From positions 186,001 to 250,000 of the forward strand of contig NZ_BBRE01000004.1 of assembly GCF_000975115.1 (NCBI RefSeq): DNA of 64,000 nt, in the 5' to 3' direction. This DNA is from Demequina oxidasica (GTDB lineage: Bacteria; Actinomycetota; Actinomycetes; Actinomycetales; Demequinaceae). Position 1 is the first letter of the stretch, and the number at the start of each line of letters is the position of its first letter. The notes beneath the pieces were generated by a model. The model made no database searches. It saw only the letters and a list, made by a program, of their open reading frames with translations, and was not told the DNA's origin. The translations under genes were made by a program, and so were the position numbers. Below are positions 41,465 through 50,309 of the stretch, in pieces.

Positions 41465-42643
41465 CTAGCTCGCGCTGGATACCACCACGCGGTTACGACC
41501 AGCCGCCTTGGCCTCGTACATCGCTCGATCAGCCTGCGCCAACGTTCGTTCTAATGGCGAGCCTACTGCCGCGACCGCTGCACCAAAACTCACCGTGGGA
41601 ACTTGGACATCGGCCGCCTCGCCCATTTTCAGGTACTTGCCTCCCAGTTCCTGGAGACGCGACCGCGCTTCCTCAACAGAAGCGACTGACAGCAAGAGCG
41701 CAAATTCCTCGCCCCCGAGGCGCCCCGCCAATTCGCGGTCATCTAGTTCGATCCGCACCACAGAGGCGAACAGTTCAAGGGCCTGGTCGCCTGCGGCGTG
41801 ACCGTAGTTGTCATTGATGTTCTTGAAATGGTCGAGATCGCCTACTACCAGGATGCACAAGCCGTTAGTGGCGGTCTGCTTAGCGATGGCAACATTGGCC
41901 CGTTCAAAGAATGCCGAGCGAGCGAGCAGACCGGTCAGGTCATCGAGGGCCACGCGGCGGCGAAGTTCGCGGGTTTGCTCGTCATAGCCCAATGCTGCGG
42001 CGGAGAAGGTGACCGCCATAAGCGAGACCAGCAGCACCACGGCAGTCGGACCGCCTCCCACGGTGGTTTCAAAGAGCTGGTGATACGGTCCCACCAGGAC
42101 ATAGAGGACAAAGCGCCACACATAAAAGCCTGCGAGAACGCTCGCAGCCAAAGCGCTCACAATGAGCGCTACGCGTGCCTCGCCATCGTGATCCCAGTCT
42201 GGGGATTGCCTGCGTGCGCTCCATGCCAGCCACATCTCGCGTGCGCTCAACGAGAAGGACAAACCCATCAGGAAGTACAACGTGCCGTTGCCGGCCCAGC
42301 GGTTGGACATCGGGTCCTCGAACATTGCAATAGCGAAAACTATCGCTGGGGCGACAAAAATTACCCACGGCACGGGGTCCAGCCCGCGGACGGACCGCGT
42401 GGCGAACCATACTGCTACCCCGCCCACGGCCGTGATCAGGCTCGACAAAGGGTTTGCGATCACCTGTGCTTCTGTGCCGTTGAGTAACAGGAGCGCGGGA
42501 CTCGTCGCGGAACTCAAGAGAGCGAGTGACCACCAACCAGCAAAGGACGACCTGGTAGGGCGATAGACACCCGCGTAAAACAGCACCAAGACAAGAAGGG
42601 ACAACACCCCCAAGATAAAGCGCAAAGTCTCGATGTTGAACAC
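41465..42643 (-). CDS. Membrane diguanylate cyclase (GGDEF domain)
   Basis: Makes the second messenger cyclic di-GMP from two GTP. The 392-residue protein has about seven hydrophobic helices in the first 225 residues, then a GGDEF domain (about 228-392). The active-site motif is GGEEF (310-314), and the GTP/metal region is GDLDHFKNINDN (about 268-279). The RxxD inhibitory site expected nine residues before GGEEF is absent (D301 and E304 stand there), so product inhibition through that site is unlikely. GTG 42643 has a -10 box 6 nt upstream. Confidence 0.88.
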   Translation of the reverse strand: MFNIETLRFILGVLSLLVLVLFYAGVYRPTRSSFAGWWSLALLSSATSPALLLLNGTEAQVIANPLSSLITAVGGVAVWFATRSVRGLDPVPWVIFVAPAIVFAIAMFEDPMSNRWAGNGTLYFLMGLSFSLSAREMWLAWSARRQSPDWDHDGEARVALIVSALAASVLAGFYVWRFVLYVLVGPYHQLFETTVGGGPTAVVLLVSLMAVTFSAAALGYDEQTRELRRRVALDDLTGLLARSAFFERANVAIAKQTATNGLCILVVGDLDHFKNINDNYGHAAGDQALELFASVVRIELDDRELAGRLGGEEFALLLSVASVEEARSRLQELGGKYLKMGEAADVQVPTVSFGAAVAAVGSPLERTLAQADRAMYEAKAAGRNRVVVSSAS

Positions 42644-42649
42644 GCTTAG

Positions 42650-42655
42650 AGATTA
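42650..42655 (-). promoter_or_regulatory. -10 box (TAATCT) for the leaderless GGDEF gene
   Basis: TAATCT on the minus strand ends 6 nt before the GTG at 42643. It drives the diguanylate cyclase and probably the DUF2254 gene behind it. Confidence 0.55.
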
Positions 42656-42761
42656 GTCGCAATCGCCGTCAGAGCCACAGTCGCTGTGCTAAGCATCACA
42701 CGCCATGGCTTACTCCGTGATGATCTACGGGCGCTCCTCAAGGCACAGCCACGCCGTAGCG

Positions 42762-44933
42762 CTAGCCGCGCAAGCGATTGCGAGCTAGCAAGAGAAGCCC
42801 ACCTGCGATGAGGGACAATAGCGATGCGGTGACCCAGCCCGACGTGTCAGATCCAGTCAGCGGCAGGGCTCCCCCTCCGTTGTCCGGTGAAGGTGCAGGA
42901 GTCGGTGTCGGGCTGGGCGTCGGTGTCAGGCTGGGAACTGGCGAAAGGTTGGCTTCGTTGATCAGTGTCACCGCCACCGTAGTGTCATTACCGACCACCA
43001 CAGTGGTGGTCGACGAAGCAGCGCCATCCGCATCCACGAATTCCGGGGTGCCCCATGTGATGCCATCGACTGTGGGTGGCGACAGCTCGTCCAGAGTGAC
43101 CACGGTGCCCACAGCAAGTTCAGGTGAAGTCACAGGGGTGCCATCAGCGGGAACCTCGAGCGTGTCTTTCTGACCAACACCTTGTCCATCTATGTAGGAA
43201 TACTGAACGGTGAAGAGTGTGTCTGAGGGCACTGAGAGAGCCCCCTCACCGTCAATCTCCTTGCTAATCGAGAAGTCGCCGGTTTCAGTTACCGGCGGGA
43301 CGGGGTCAAGGTTCGCAACATTGGTAATCGCTAATGTCTGATCCGGTAGCGGGCCCGCGGGAAAAGTCACAGATTCGCCGGGGGTGACGGCCTCTCCGTT
43401 GAGGGTAAATGTTGGCACGCCCCACGTCACGCCGTCGATGGCCGGAGGCTCTTCCTCACCCACGAGTGTGAAGGTGGTCTCTTCCGCTAGCACCACGTTC
43501 TCCACGATCGCTGGGGTACCCGCCTCTAGCTCCAACTCACGGTCCTCTACTGCTCCACCCGTAGCCTGTGCTGTGTACGTCAAGGTGTACAGCGTGTCAG
43601 CGGGAACCAAATCCGCGCCGTCACCTGTGACCGTCTTCGTGACGACGGCATCTCCGCCGTCAGGGGTGTCGGCAAAGCAACCCAACGAGGCGGTGAAGGG
43701 ATACGCATGAAACTCAGAGCCTGCGTCACCCTCGTCGTCCCCACCGTGCACAAGGTCTCCGGGCGTGTATACGCGACCGTTGAAACCGGAACCGAACATA
43801 GTGGTAGTTGAGGCAGGATTTCCCACAAGCCAAGAGCCGGGGTATTGCGCCGTGCCACCCACTGAGATCTCAATGGCATCGGGGATGTTCCAGAGCAAAC
43901 GCTGTTGATAAGAGACTTGATCTTCGAAAGATTGAAAGGCGACGTCCACTGTGGCCCCGCCTAGGTTGATGAGCACCGCAGAAGTAGCGGGCACGCCTGC
44001 GAACTCGACGTGCGACGCCACGGGCAAAGCCGCGAGGTCCTCTGAGCTCATGTCGAATGTCTGAATATCGGCGACACCGTCACCGGTGAGAGTCATGGTG
44101 CTTGATTGTGCATCCACGCTTACGGTGCCACGCGCAACTGACAACTGATCTCCGCTCGCGTTAACGGCGACTCCGGGTGCGTCCGTCGCAAGTTCGGCGT
44201 AGCACAACTGCGAATACACATTCATCAGCCCGCCGTCGCCTAGCAGCGGATCGAAGACATCGAAGGAGGTGCCCATCTCGTAGAGAGGGTTCTGAAAGAA
44301 CTGAAGTGTGGACTGATCCGCCGCCGAATCCACCGAACCCAGCGCGCCCCAAGTGGGGCTCGGCGAGCCGGTAGGGTCCTGAAAGTTCCTAGCGCCACCT
44401 GTGCGTACGGTGCCAAAGCGGTTCTCGGCGTCTAAACTGCCACCTACCGCAACGTTTTGACCCGATGGCACGGTCACGTCCCCCTGCGCGACATACATAT
44501 CTGCTCTGTCTGCGGGTGTCACAAAGGAACCGCCTCCAACGAAGCCGATGCTGTAACTGCCGCCGTTTTCAAAGGTCGAATCTCCGGCCACAACAAGTAA
44601 GCCCTCAGTTTCGGACGAGCCGGGTATGGCATCGAAATTGCCGCCAACTATGACGTTTGCTGCATTGTCGGTGCCCTGGAAGCTCGGGTATGAATCGGCC
44701 AGTCCCCAAGTATTGTCGTCGCACGTGTCGCCGGCAGGTGGTTCACAAACACCCCAGTTTCCCCCCACCGGGTTGCCTCCAGGCAGAATGCCATCGTCGC
44801 CGGGCAGTGGAACGTCGTCAGGTAGGACAGCGCCAGCGGCAGTGGCCACGCCGACTAGAGCGAGCCCGGCGGCCGCGACGAGGGCTGTCACTCGCGTCAC
44901 GCTCGTCACGCCAGTTCGAGTTGGATTTGCCAT
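42762..44933 (-). CDS. LPXTG-anchored surface protein with choice-of-anchor A domain
   Basis: Probable cell-wall protein of 723 residues. An Ala-rich signal peptide ends near residue 35. A choice-of-anchor A domain, known from surface and biofilm proteins, fills about 80-420 (start VIVGGNFDAIPGSSETEGLL). Two related DUF5979-like modules of about 110 residues follow, each starting near a KTVTG or KEIDG segment. A Pro and Thr linker leads to a sorting signal LPLTG (690-694), a hydrophobic helix and the basic tail RNRLRG. No sortase is in the window. ATG 44933 is chosen; a GTG at 44945 is an alternative. Confidence 0.85.
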   Translation of the reverse strand: MANPTRTGVTSVTRVTALVAAAGLALVGVATAAGAVLPDDVPLPGDDGILPGGNPVGGNWGVCEPPAGDTCDDNTWGLADSYPSFQGTDNAANVIVGGNFDAIPGSSETEGLLVVAGDSTFENGGSYSIGFVGGGSFVTPADRADMYVAQGDVTVPSGQNVAVGGSLDAENRFGTVRTGGARNFQDPTGSPSPTWGALGSVDSAADQSTLQFFQNPLYEMGTSFDVFDPLLGDGGLMNVYSQLCYAELATDAPGVAVNASGDQLSVARGTVSVDAQSSTMTLTGDGVADIQTFDMSSEDLAALPVASHVEFAGVPATSAVLINLGGATVDVAFQSFEDQVSYQQRLLWNIPDAIEISVGGTAQYPGSWLVGNPASTTTMFGSGFNGRVYTPGDLVHGGDDEGDAGSEFHAYPFTASLGCFADTPDGGDAVVTKTVTGDGADLVPADTLYTLTYTAQATGGAVEDRELELEAGTPAIVENVVLAEETTFTLVGEEEPPAIDGVTWGVPTFTLNGEAVTPGESVTFPAGPLPDQTLAITNVANLDPVPPVTETGDFSISKEIDGEGALSVPSDTLFTVQYSYIDGQGVGQKDTLEVPADGTPVTSPELAVGTVVTLDELSPPTVDGITWGTPEFVDADGAASSTTTVVVGNDTTVAVTLINEANLSPVPSLTPTPSPTPTPAPSPDNGGGALPLTGSDTSGWVTASLLSLIAGGLLLLARNRLRG

Positions 44934-45005
44934 AGTGCAACGCACCTATCCCTCAATCACGCATAGGCCATGTCTTCGCCCTAGGGTCTACAACGCAGAG
45001 CATGG

Positions 45006-45623
45006 TTAGTCCAGGTTACGTGAACGCTGAGATTGGCTCAGCCACGGAGCATCGTGGACCGTGAAGTCCGCGTCTTCGTACTGAACCCCGACAAGGGGAG
45101 CTTTGGCGGCCGCCGCTACCGCGTGCTTCTCGCTCGCGTAGTCGAGGTCGAGTACGCGCGTTAGTTGCGGCCAGGAGGCTGCGAAGGCGGGATGCAAGGG
45201 GAGGCTCTCGACGTCATCAATGGGTACCCATGCCAGGGTGAGGGACTCGGCGTCTCCCGCAACCGGCGTGAACGGAAGCGTGACGCGCGCGAGTACGGTC
45301 GTGTATGTCCAGACCTGGCGATCAAGAACAATGGCGGCAAACGGAAGTACCGCGTCGACCGGAACGCCCGCCTCCTCCCCTGCCTCACGCAGTGCTCCTG
45401 CAAGGGCCGACTCGCCTTCGTGGAGCGCACCACCTGGGATTCCCCACGTACCGCCGTGATGACTCCACAGCGCCCGATGCTGCATCAGCACACCGCGCTC
45501 GTCGTCGACCGCGAGCAGTCCGGCCGCTCCGAATCGGCCCCAAAACCTCTCGCCCGTGGCAGCCTCGACCCATGCCTCGCCGGGATCGCGATTCGGGTCC
45601 TGCGGAGGGGGTGCATCGGTCAT
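45006..45623 (-). CDS. Nudix hydrolase
   Basis: Hydrolyses a nucleoside-diphosphate-linked compound; the substrate is unknown. The 205-residue protein has the complete Nudix box G65-x5-E71-x7-R79-E80-x2-E83-E84-x-G86 (within GALHEGESALAGALREAGEE), preceded by the usual TWGIPGG stretch. ATG 45623 is chosen because GGAGG lies 8 nt upstream; the open frame continues far upstream, but opposite the DEAD-box gene. It diverges from the helicase gene deaD. Confidence 0.88.
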   Translation of the reverse strand: MTDAPPPQDPNRDPGEAWVEAATGERFWGRFGAAGLLAVDDERGVLMQHRALWSHHGGTWGIPGGALHEGESALAGALREAGEEAGVPVDAVLPFAAIVLDRQVWTYTTVLARVTLPFTPVAGDAESLTLAWVPIDDVESLPLHPAFAASWPQLTRVLDLDYASEKHAVAAAAKAPLVGVQYEDADFTVHDAPWLSQSQRSRNLD

Positions 45624-45695
45624 GTGTAGAGCCTCCCATACCGTCGATGCGAGAGACATAGGGTGTCTAGGTCCTCGGCGGAGGGCAGAACGAAC

Positions 45696-45701
45696 TACCG
45701 T
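45696..45701 (+). promoter_or_regulatory. -10 box (TACCGT) for leaderless deaD
   Basis: TACCGT ends 6 nt before the ATG at 45708. A longer in-frame start at 45663 lies upstream of this box and would not be transcribed from it. Confidence 0.55.
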
Positions 45702-45707
45702 ATACCT

Positions 45708-47531
45708 ATGCCTACACCCGATAATGCGAGCCCTGATAGCCCCGTCGAAGCCCCCGATGCAGTCACGTTCACCGATTTGGGCTTGGGTGACGCAGTACTG
45801 AAGGCCCTGAAGGGCGTCGGCTACGAGACCCCTTCTGCTATTCAGGCCGCCACCATTCCACACCTCCTTGAGGGACGCGACGTCATCGGACTCGCGCAGA
45901 CCGGAACAGGCAAGACGGCGGCATTCGCACTGCCCATCCTGGACCGCCTTGACCGCACTCAGAAGAAGCCTCAGGCACTGGTCCTCGCCCCGACGCGCGA
46001 GCTTGCACTCCAGGTCTGCGAAGCCTTCGAGACTTACGCGGGCCACAGCGCCGGTGTGCACATCCTCCCGGTCTACGGCGGCCAGGGCTACGGCGTGCAA
46101 CTGTCGGCGTTGCGTCGCGGAGTCCACATTGTGGTCGGCACCCCCGGTCGCATCATGGATCACCTCGACAAGGGCACTCTCGACCTGTCCGAGCTAAAGT
46201 ACCTGGTGCTCGACGAGGCCGACGAGATGCTGAAGATGGGCTTTGCCGAAGACGTTGAAACGATTCTGGCGTCGACGCCGGACAGCAAGCAGGTCGCGTT
46301 GTTTTCCGCGACCATGCCGTCCCAGATCCGCCGCCTTTCTGCGAAGTACCTGAATAGCCCGGCAGAGGTCACCATCAAGGACAAGACCACCACCTCTGCA
46401 ACGATCACCCAGCGCTACCTGATCGTCGGTTTCCCGCAGAAGGTCGATGCGCTGACCCGCATCCTCGAGGTGGAGAACTTCGAGGCGATGATCGTCTTCA
46501 CGCGTACTAAGAACGACACCGTCGTGGTGGCCGAGAAGCTTCGCGCGCGTGGGTACGGGGCATCCGCCATTAACGGAGACATTGTGCAGGCGCAGCGCGA
46601 GAAGACCATTAAGCAACTTAAGGATGGCAAGCTCGACATCCTGGTCGCCACCGACGTGGCTGCACGTGGGCTCGACGTCGACCGCATTAGCCACGTGGTG
46701 AACTTCGACTTGCCTATTGACACTCAGTCGTATGTGCACCGTGTGGGACGTACGGGCCGCGCGGGCCGTACCGGCGACGCCATCAGCTTTGTCACACCTC
46801 GAGAGCGGCGCATGCTGAGCTCCATCGAGCGGGCCACGCGCCAGCCGCTGACTCAGATGCACCTGCCCACTGCAGAAGACGTCAACGCGACTCGGCTGAC
46901 GCGCTTCGACGACTCGATCTCAGCAGCGCTTCAGCAGCAGGAACGCATCTCAAAGTTCCGCGACATCATTGACCACTACGTGGAACACCACAATGTTCCC
47001 GAGGCGGACGTTGCCGCGGCCCTCGCCGTGATGGCTCAGGGCGACACCCCCCTGTTGATCGACCCCGCCGCGGAACCGCGCAAGCAGGAGTTTGACACTC
47101 GTCCTGTAGGCAAAGGGGGCAGCCGGGACTCCGCCTCGGGCACCGGCCGCAGCTCGCGCAGCAACGACCGCCGCCCCCCGTCCGGTCCCATGGCCACGTA
47201 CCGCATCGCCGTGGGCAAGCGCCACAAGGTCGAGCCCCGTCAAATCGTTGGAGCGATCGCCAATGAAGGTGGCCTTGGTCGTAGCGACTTTGGCGCCATC
47301 AAGATTCACCCCAATTTCTCCCTAGTCGACCTGCCGTCAAATCTGTCGCAGGACGCGTTCCGCAAACTACAGAAGACGCGCATCAGCGGCATCTTGATTG
47401 ACCTCAAACTTGACCGAGGCACCCACCACTCAGGGGGCAGCACGCACGGTGGTGGCACCTTGAATCGTGACACCGATAAAGGCAGCTACGACAAGCGCCC
47501 GCCGCGCAAGCCGCGTCACGACAGAGGCTAG
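45708..47531 (+). CDS. deaD: DEAD-box ATP-dependent RNA helicase with DbpA-type RNA-binding domain
   Basis: Unwinds RNA in ribosome assembly and cold adaptation. The 607-residue protein shows the Q motif (from F21), Walker A AQTGTGKT (63-70), PTRELA (95-100), DEAD (169-172) and SAT (200-202). The second lobe has HRVGRTGRAGRTGDA, and a C-terminal DbpA-type RNA-binding domain begins near MATYRIAVGKRHKVEPRQIV. The last residues are basic and Gly-rich. ATG 45708 is fixed by the -10 box 6 nt upstream. A strong hairpin ends the transcript before the convergent acyl-CoA oxidase gene. Confidence 0.93.
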   Translation: MPTPDNASPDSPVEAPDAVTFTDLGLGDAVLKALKGVGYETPSAIQAATIPHLLEGRDVIGLAQTGTGKTAAFALPILDRLDRTQKKPQALVLAPTRELALQVCEAFETYAGHSAGVHILPVYGGQGYGVQLSALRRGVHIVVGTPGRIMDHLDKGTLDLSELKYLVLDEADEMLKMGFAEDVETILASTPDSKQVALFSATMPSQIRRLSAKYLNSPAEVTIKDKTTTSATITQRYLIVGFPQKVDALTRILEVENFEAMIVFTRTKNDTVVVAEKLRARGYGASAINGDIVQAQREKTIKQLKDGKLDILVATDVAARGLDVDRISHVVNFDLPIDTQSYVHRVGRTGRAGRTGDAISFVTPRERRMLSSIERATRQPLTQMHLPTAEDVNATRLTRFDDSISAALQQQERISKFRDIIDHYVEHHNVPEADVAAALAVMAQGDTPLLIDPAAEPRKQEFDTRPVGKGGSRDSASGTGRSSRSNDRRPPSGPMATYRIAVGKRHKVEPRQIVGAIANEGGLGRSDFGAIKIHPNFSLVDLPSNLSQDAFRKLQKTRISGILIDLKLDRGTHHSGGSTHGGGTLNRDTDKGSYDKRPPRKPRHDRG

Positions 47532-47562
47532 CGGCACGACCGCATGGTAGTGGCGTACTGAA

Positions 47563-47610
47563 GACGTAAAGATGGGTCCGGGGCTTGTAAGCCCCGGACC
47601 CATCTACGTC
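47563..47610. terminator. Strong hairpin terminator between deaD and the acyl-CoA oxidase gene
   Basis: A 17-bp perfect stem pairs 47570-47586 with 47589-47605 (AGATGGGTCCGGGGCTT and its complement). An outer stem, GACGT/ACGTC, extends it. The minus strand then reads into the acyl-CoA oxidase stop at 47610. No clear T run is present, so termination may be intrinsic without a U tract. It lies between convergent genes and probably serves both. Confidence 0.75.
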
Positions 47611-49559
47611 TAATCTTCAAGAATCGCAGCGTGGAGCCACTCCTCTGGAATTCCCATGCCCTCGACGATCGCCAGGGCGTTGGGACGCAACTTGCGGCAC
47701 ATCTCGCTGATCTGGCCGCCAATAGCCTTGGCCTTGGAACCGCTGATGCGGTTGTGCTCGAGATACCACGCACGGTCTTGTTCGATGCTCGTCAGCGCGA
47801 ACAGCGTGCACAGGGTTTCTAGCACCTGCTTGGCGTCCTTGTCCTTGCAAGCATCGATCCCGGCGACGAACGCCTCAAGGGCTACCCGTTCCATGTGTGC
47901 CCGCGCCACGAACTGAACGTGATCGCCCAAGGCGTTAAAGGACTCAAACGAGTCACCCTTCTCCTGCGACGCGGCCTTAAAGCGACGTGCCAGCGACTCC
48001 AGCGAGTGACGTTCACGCTCTTCAAACATGAGCGCATGCCAGGAAGAGTCAAGTACGGACGCCTCGTCTGGCTTGCGGCGCGCCGATGCTGCGAGCTTGT
48101 CGAGCATCACCGATGCCGCCGTGCGTTCCATCATGGTCTCACTGACCACGCGGCCGGTCTCGCGGACCACTCCGCCTCGGTCCAACTCGCCCCAAGCGCG
48201 CTTGTAGTCGGACAGGAGAGACTTGGTGACCAACTGCATCAGCACTGTGTTGTCGCCCTCGAAGGTCGCGAACACGTCGACATCGGCGCGCAGGTCGGTG
48301 AGGTGGTTCTCACTGAGGTATCCCGATCCTCCGCACGCCTCGCGCGCCTCTTGGACAGCTTCGTTGGCGAAACGCGTGGTGACCGATTTGAGGCCCGCCG
48401 CGCGAGACTCGAGTTCACGTTGATCACTTTCGGTGTGTTCACCGCCACTTTGAATATGCACGAGCATCTGCGTGAGTTCATTCTGCGCGAACCCAAGCGC
48501 GTAACTGCGGGCGACACGTGGGAGCAGACGCCGTTGGTGCACCAGGTAGTCAAGAAGTAGTACTCCTCCCGGACGTCCCGCCTCGGGGAACTGGCGTCGC
48601 TTGAGCGCATATCTGGTCGCGGTGGAGAGCGCCCTGCGTGCGGCAATCCCGCCCCCGGCGCCAATGCAGACGCGGCCTCGTACTAGTGTCCCCAGCATCG
48701 TAAAGAACCGGCGATTGGGATTCTCGATCGTCGACGCATACTCACCCGCCTCGTTGACTCCGCCATAGCGATCCAGCAGCATGCGGCGTGGAACACGAAT
48801 GTGGTCAAAGATGATGGTGCCGTTGTCGACCCCCATCAGGCCGCCCTTGTGGCCCTGGTCACCAATGGTGATGCCTGGCAAAACCGTGCCGTCCTCGTCC
48901 CGCAGCGGGACCAGAATGGTATGGACACCTTGCGACTTGCCGCCCACGTGCAACTGGCCGAAGACCGCCGCCATCCTGCCGTCCCGCGCGGCATTGCCGA
49001 TGTACGCCTTAGCCGCGGTGGGTGTGGGCGAGTGCACCTCGTATTCGTCGGTCTCCGGCAGGTAAGTGATGGTGGTTTCCAGGCTCGCAACGTCGCTACC
49101 GTGACCCAGCTCGGTCATAGCGAATCCGCCGAGCAATTTCATCGAGGTGATGTCGGGCAGGAAGGTCTCGTGATGCCACGTGGTTCCGAGGTTAGTGACG
49201 GCACCGCCGAAGAGCCCGAACTGCACTCCCGACTTGATCGTTACCGAGAGGTCTCCATGGCTCAAGATCTCGAAGGCCATCACCGCAGACGTGGGGTCGG
49301 ACACCGTGTTGGCGCCGGAAGGCACCCCTACCGAGCCAAGTCCGTTGTCGTTGAGGAACCGTAGTCGGTCCAGCGTCCACACGCGCGAGGACTCGATGTC
49401 GTACTCGGGGTTACGAAGCAGATCCGTCGCCGGGAAGCTCTCCCGGTTCATGGCGCGGACGTCCGCGTACGGACCATCAAGTGCGCGGCGCAATGACGCC
49501 CCTAGTGTGGTGAGTCGTTCCTCGTTCTTCACGGGTCGGCTCTCATCGGTCAACGTCAT
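47610..49559 (-). CDS. Acyl-CoA oxidase-type flavoenzyme
   Basis: First enzyme of fatty-acid beta-oxidation, making trans-2-enoyl-CoA. The 649-residue length, longer than the usual 380-residue dehydrogenase, and the segments AMTELGHGSDVASLETTITY and FEGDNTVLMQLVTKSLLSDY match the acyl-CoA oxidase (ACOX) family, which passes electrons to oxygen; an acyl-CoA dehydrogenase cannot be excluded. AAGGAG lies 7 nt before ATG 49559. The TetR gene lies just upstream on the same strand, and the thiolase-FabG-MaoC-FadD genes are divergent from it. Confidence 0.88.
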   Translation of the reverse strand: MTLTDESRPVKNEERLTTLGASLRRALDGPYADVRAMNRESFPATDLLRNPEYDIESSRVWTLDRLRFLNDNGLGSVGVPSGANTVSDPTSAVMAFEILSHGDLSVTIKSGVQFGLFGGAVTNLGTTWHHETFLPDITSMKLLGGFAMTELGHGSDVASLETTITYLPETDEYEVHSPTPTAAKAYIGNAARDGRMAAVFGQLHVGGKSQGVHTILVPLRDEDGTVLPGITIGDQGHKGGLMGVDNGTIIFDHIRVPRRMLLDRYGGVNEAGEYASTIENPNRRFFTMLGTLVRGRVCIGAGGGIAARRALSTATRYALKRRQFPEAGRPGGVLLLDYLVHQRRLLPRVARSYALGFAQNELTQMLVHIQSGGEHTESDQRELESRAAGLKSVTTRFANEAVQEAREACGGSGYLSENHLTDLRADVDVFATFEGDNTVLMQLVTKSLLSDYKRAWGELDRGGVVRETGRVVSETMMERTAASVMLDKLAASARRKPDEASVLDSSWHALMFEERERHSLESLARRFKAASQEKGDSFESFNALGDHVQFVARAHMERVALEAFVAGIDACKDKDAKQVLETLCTLFALTSIEQDRAWYLEHNRISGSKAKAIGGQISEMCRKLRPNALAIVEGMGIPEEWLHAAILED

Positions 49560-49584
49560 TGTTGCTCCTTATGTGTTGCTGAAT

Positions 49585-50208
49585 TCAGGGTGTTGTCATA
49601 GCGCCGGCGAAGGCCGGTGTGAAAAGCCTGGAGACGTGGTCAACCACTTGGTGGCGAGGTTCCCGCTGCGCGGAGTCCATCCATCTGTCGGCGACTGCGC
49701 GAATGAATCCCACCAGCCCGTGGCCCCATGTTGCGGCACATTCCAGGCTCACGCCAGCAGCGCCCGCGTTATTGAAGATCACTCCCCCGACGTAGTCACC
49801 AATGCGCATCGGCATGGAACCCAAGGGATCCGCACCGTTTGACCCGGGCATGGGGCCGTTCATAACAAAGCGATAGATGTGCGGATCGCGTTCGACGAGC
49901 AGCAAATAGGCGTCCGCGAGCGTTGAGGCGAGGCGGTCTAGATTCTCGGGCTCGTGCTGCGCGATCGCGGCAGTGAGCCCCTGCTCGATGTAGTCATGCA
50001 CGGACTGCACCACGGCCTCGTAGAGTCCTGCGCGGTCCCCGAAATGCCGGTAGAAGACTGTTTTGGATGTGCCAGCACGGGCCGCTATCTCGTCCATGCC
50101 CACCCCCGCGCCATTCACGCGAATGGCGCGCAAAGCATGAGACACCAGCTCCTGGCGCCGTGAGATGCGGTGGGCATCCCAGCGAGTGTTGCGACCGTCT
50201 TCAGTCAT
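49585..50208 (-). CDS. TetR-family regulator of the fatty-acid cluster
   Basis: Repressor of 207 residues, dimeric, with the N-terminal helix-turn-helix (GMDEIAARAGTSKTVFYRHF) and a variable C-terminal ligand domain with MNGPMPGSNGADPLG. ATG 50208 is chosen because a -10 box lies 6 nt upstream; longer open frame starts at 50292 but lies inside the operator region. The palindromic operator at 50222-50256 lies between it and the thiolase gene. The ligand is likely an acyl-CoA, by analogy with similar clusters (inference). Confidence 0.9.
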   Translation of the reverse strand: MTEDGRNTRWDAHRISRRQELVSHALRAIRVNGAGVGMDEIAARAGTSKTVFYRHFGDRAGLYEAVVQSVHDYIEQGLTAAIAQHEPENLDRLASTLADAYLLLVERDPHIYRFVMNGPMPGSNGADPLGSMPMRIGDYVGGVIFNNAGAAGVSLECAATWGHGLVGFIRAVADRWMDSAQREPRHQVVDHVSRLFTPAFAGAMTTP

Positions 50209-50214
50209 GGTCAA

Positions 50215-50220
50215 ACCATA
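50215..50220 (-). promoter_or_regulatory. -10 box (TATGGT) for leaderless tetR
   Basis: TATGGT on the minus strand ends 6 nt before the TetR ATG at 50208. It abuts the palindromic operator, so binding of the repressor would block it. Confidence 0.55.
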
Positions 50221-50221
50221 A

Positions 50222-50256
50222 CCGATACTCGCAGTATCTGCTACCGTGAGTATCGG
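50222..50256. promoter_or_regulatory. TetR operator between the regulator and thiolase genes
   Basis: CCGATACTC (50222-50230) pairs with GAGTATCGG (50248-50256), and inside it GATACT-CGC-AGTATC (50224-50238) is itself a palindrome. A TACCGT box at 50242-50247 lies within the region and may be the -10 of the thiolase operon. The repeat is thus placed to repress both divergent promoters. Confidence 0.7.
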
Positions 50257-50309
50257 AGACATGTTTACGAGCAGTCCCTCAACTCGATTCACAAGCCAAT
50301 GGAGGCATG

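Noticed and set aside
45624-46163. Long minus-strand frame upstream of the Nudix gene
   Set aside because: It lies opposite the DEAD-box helicase gene and has no family content; the Nudix start at 45623 has its own ribosome binding site.
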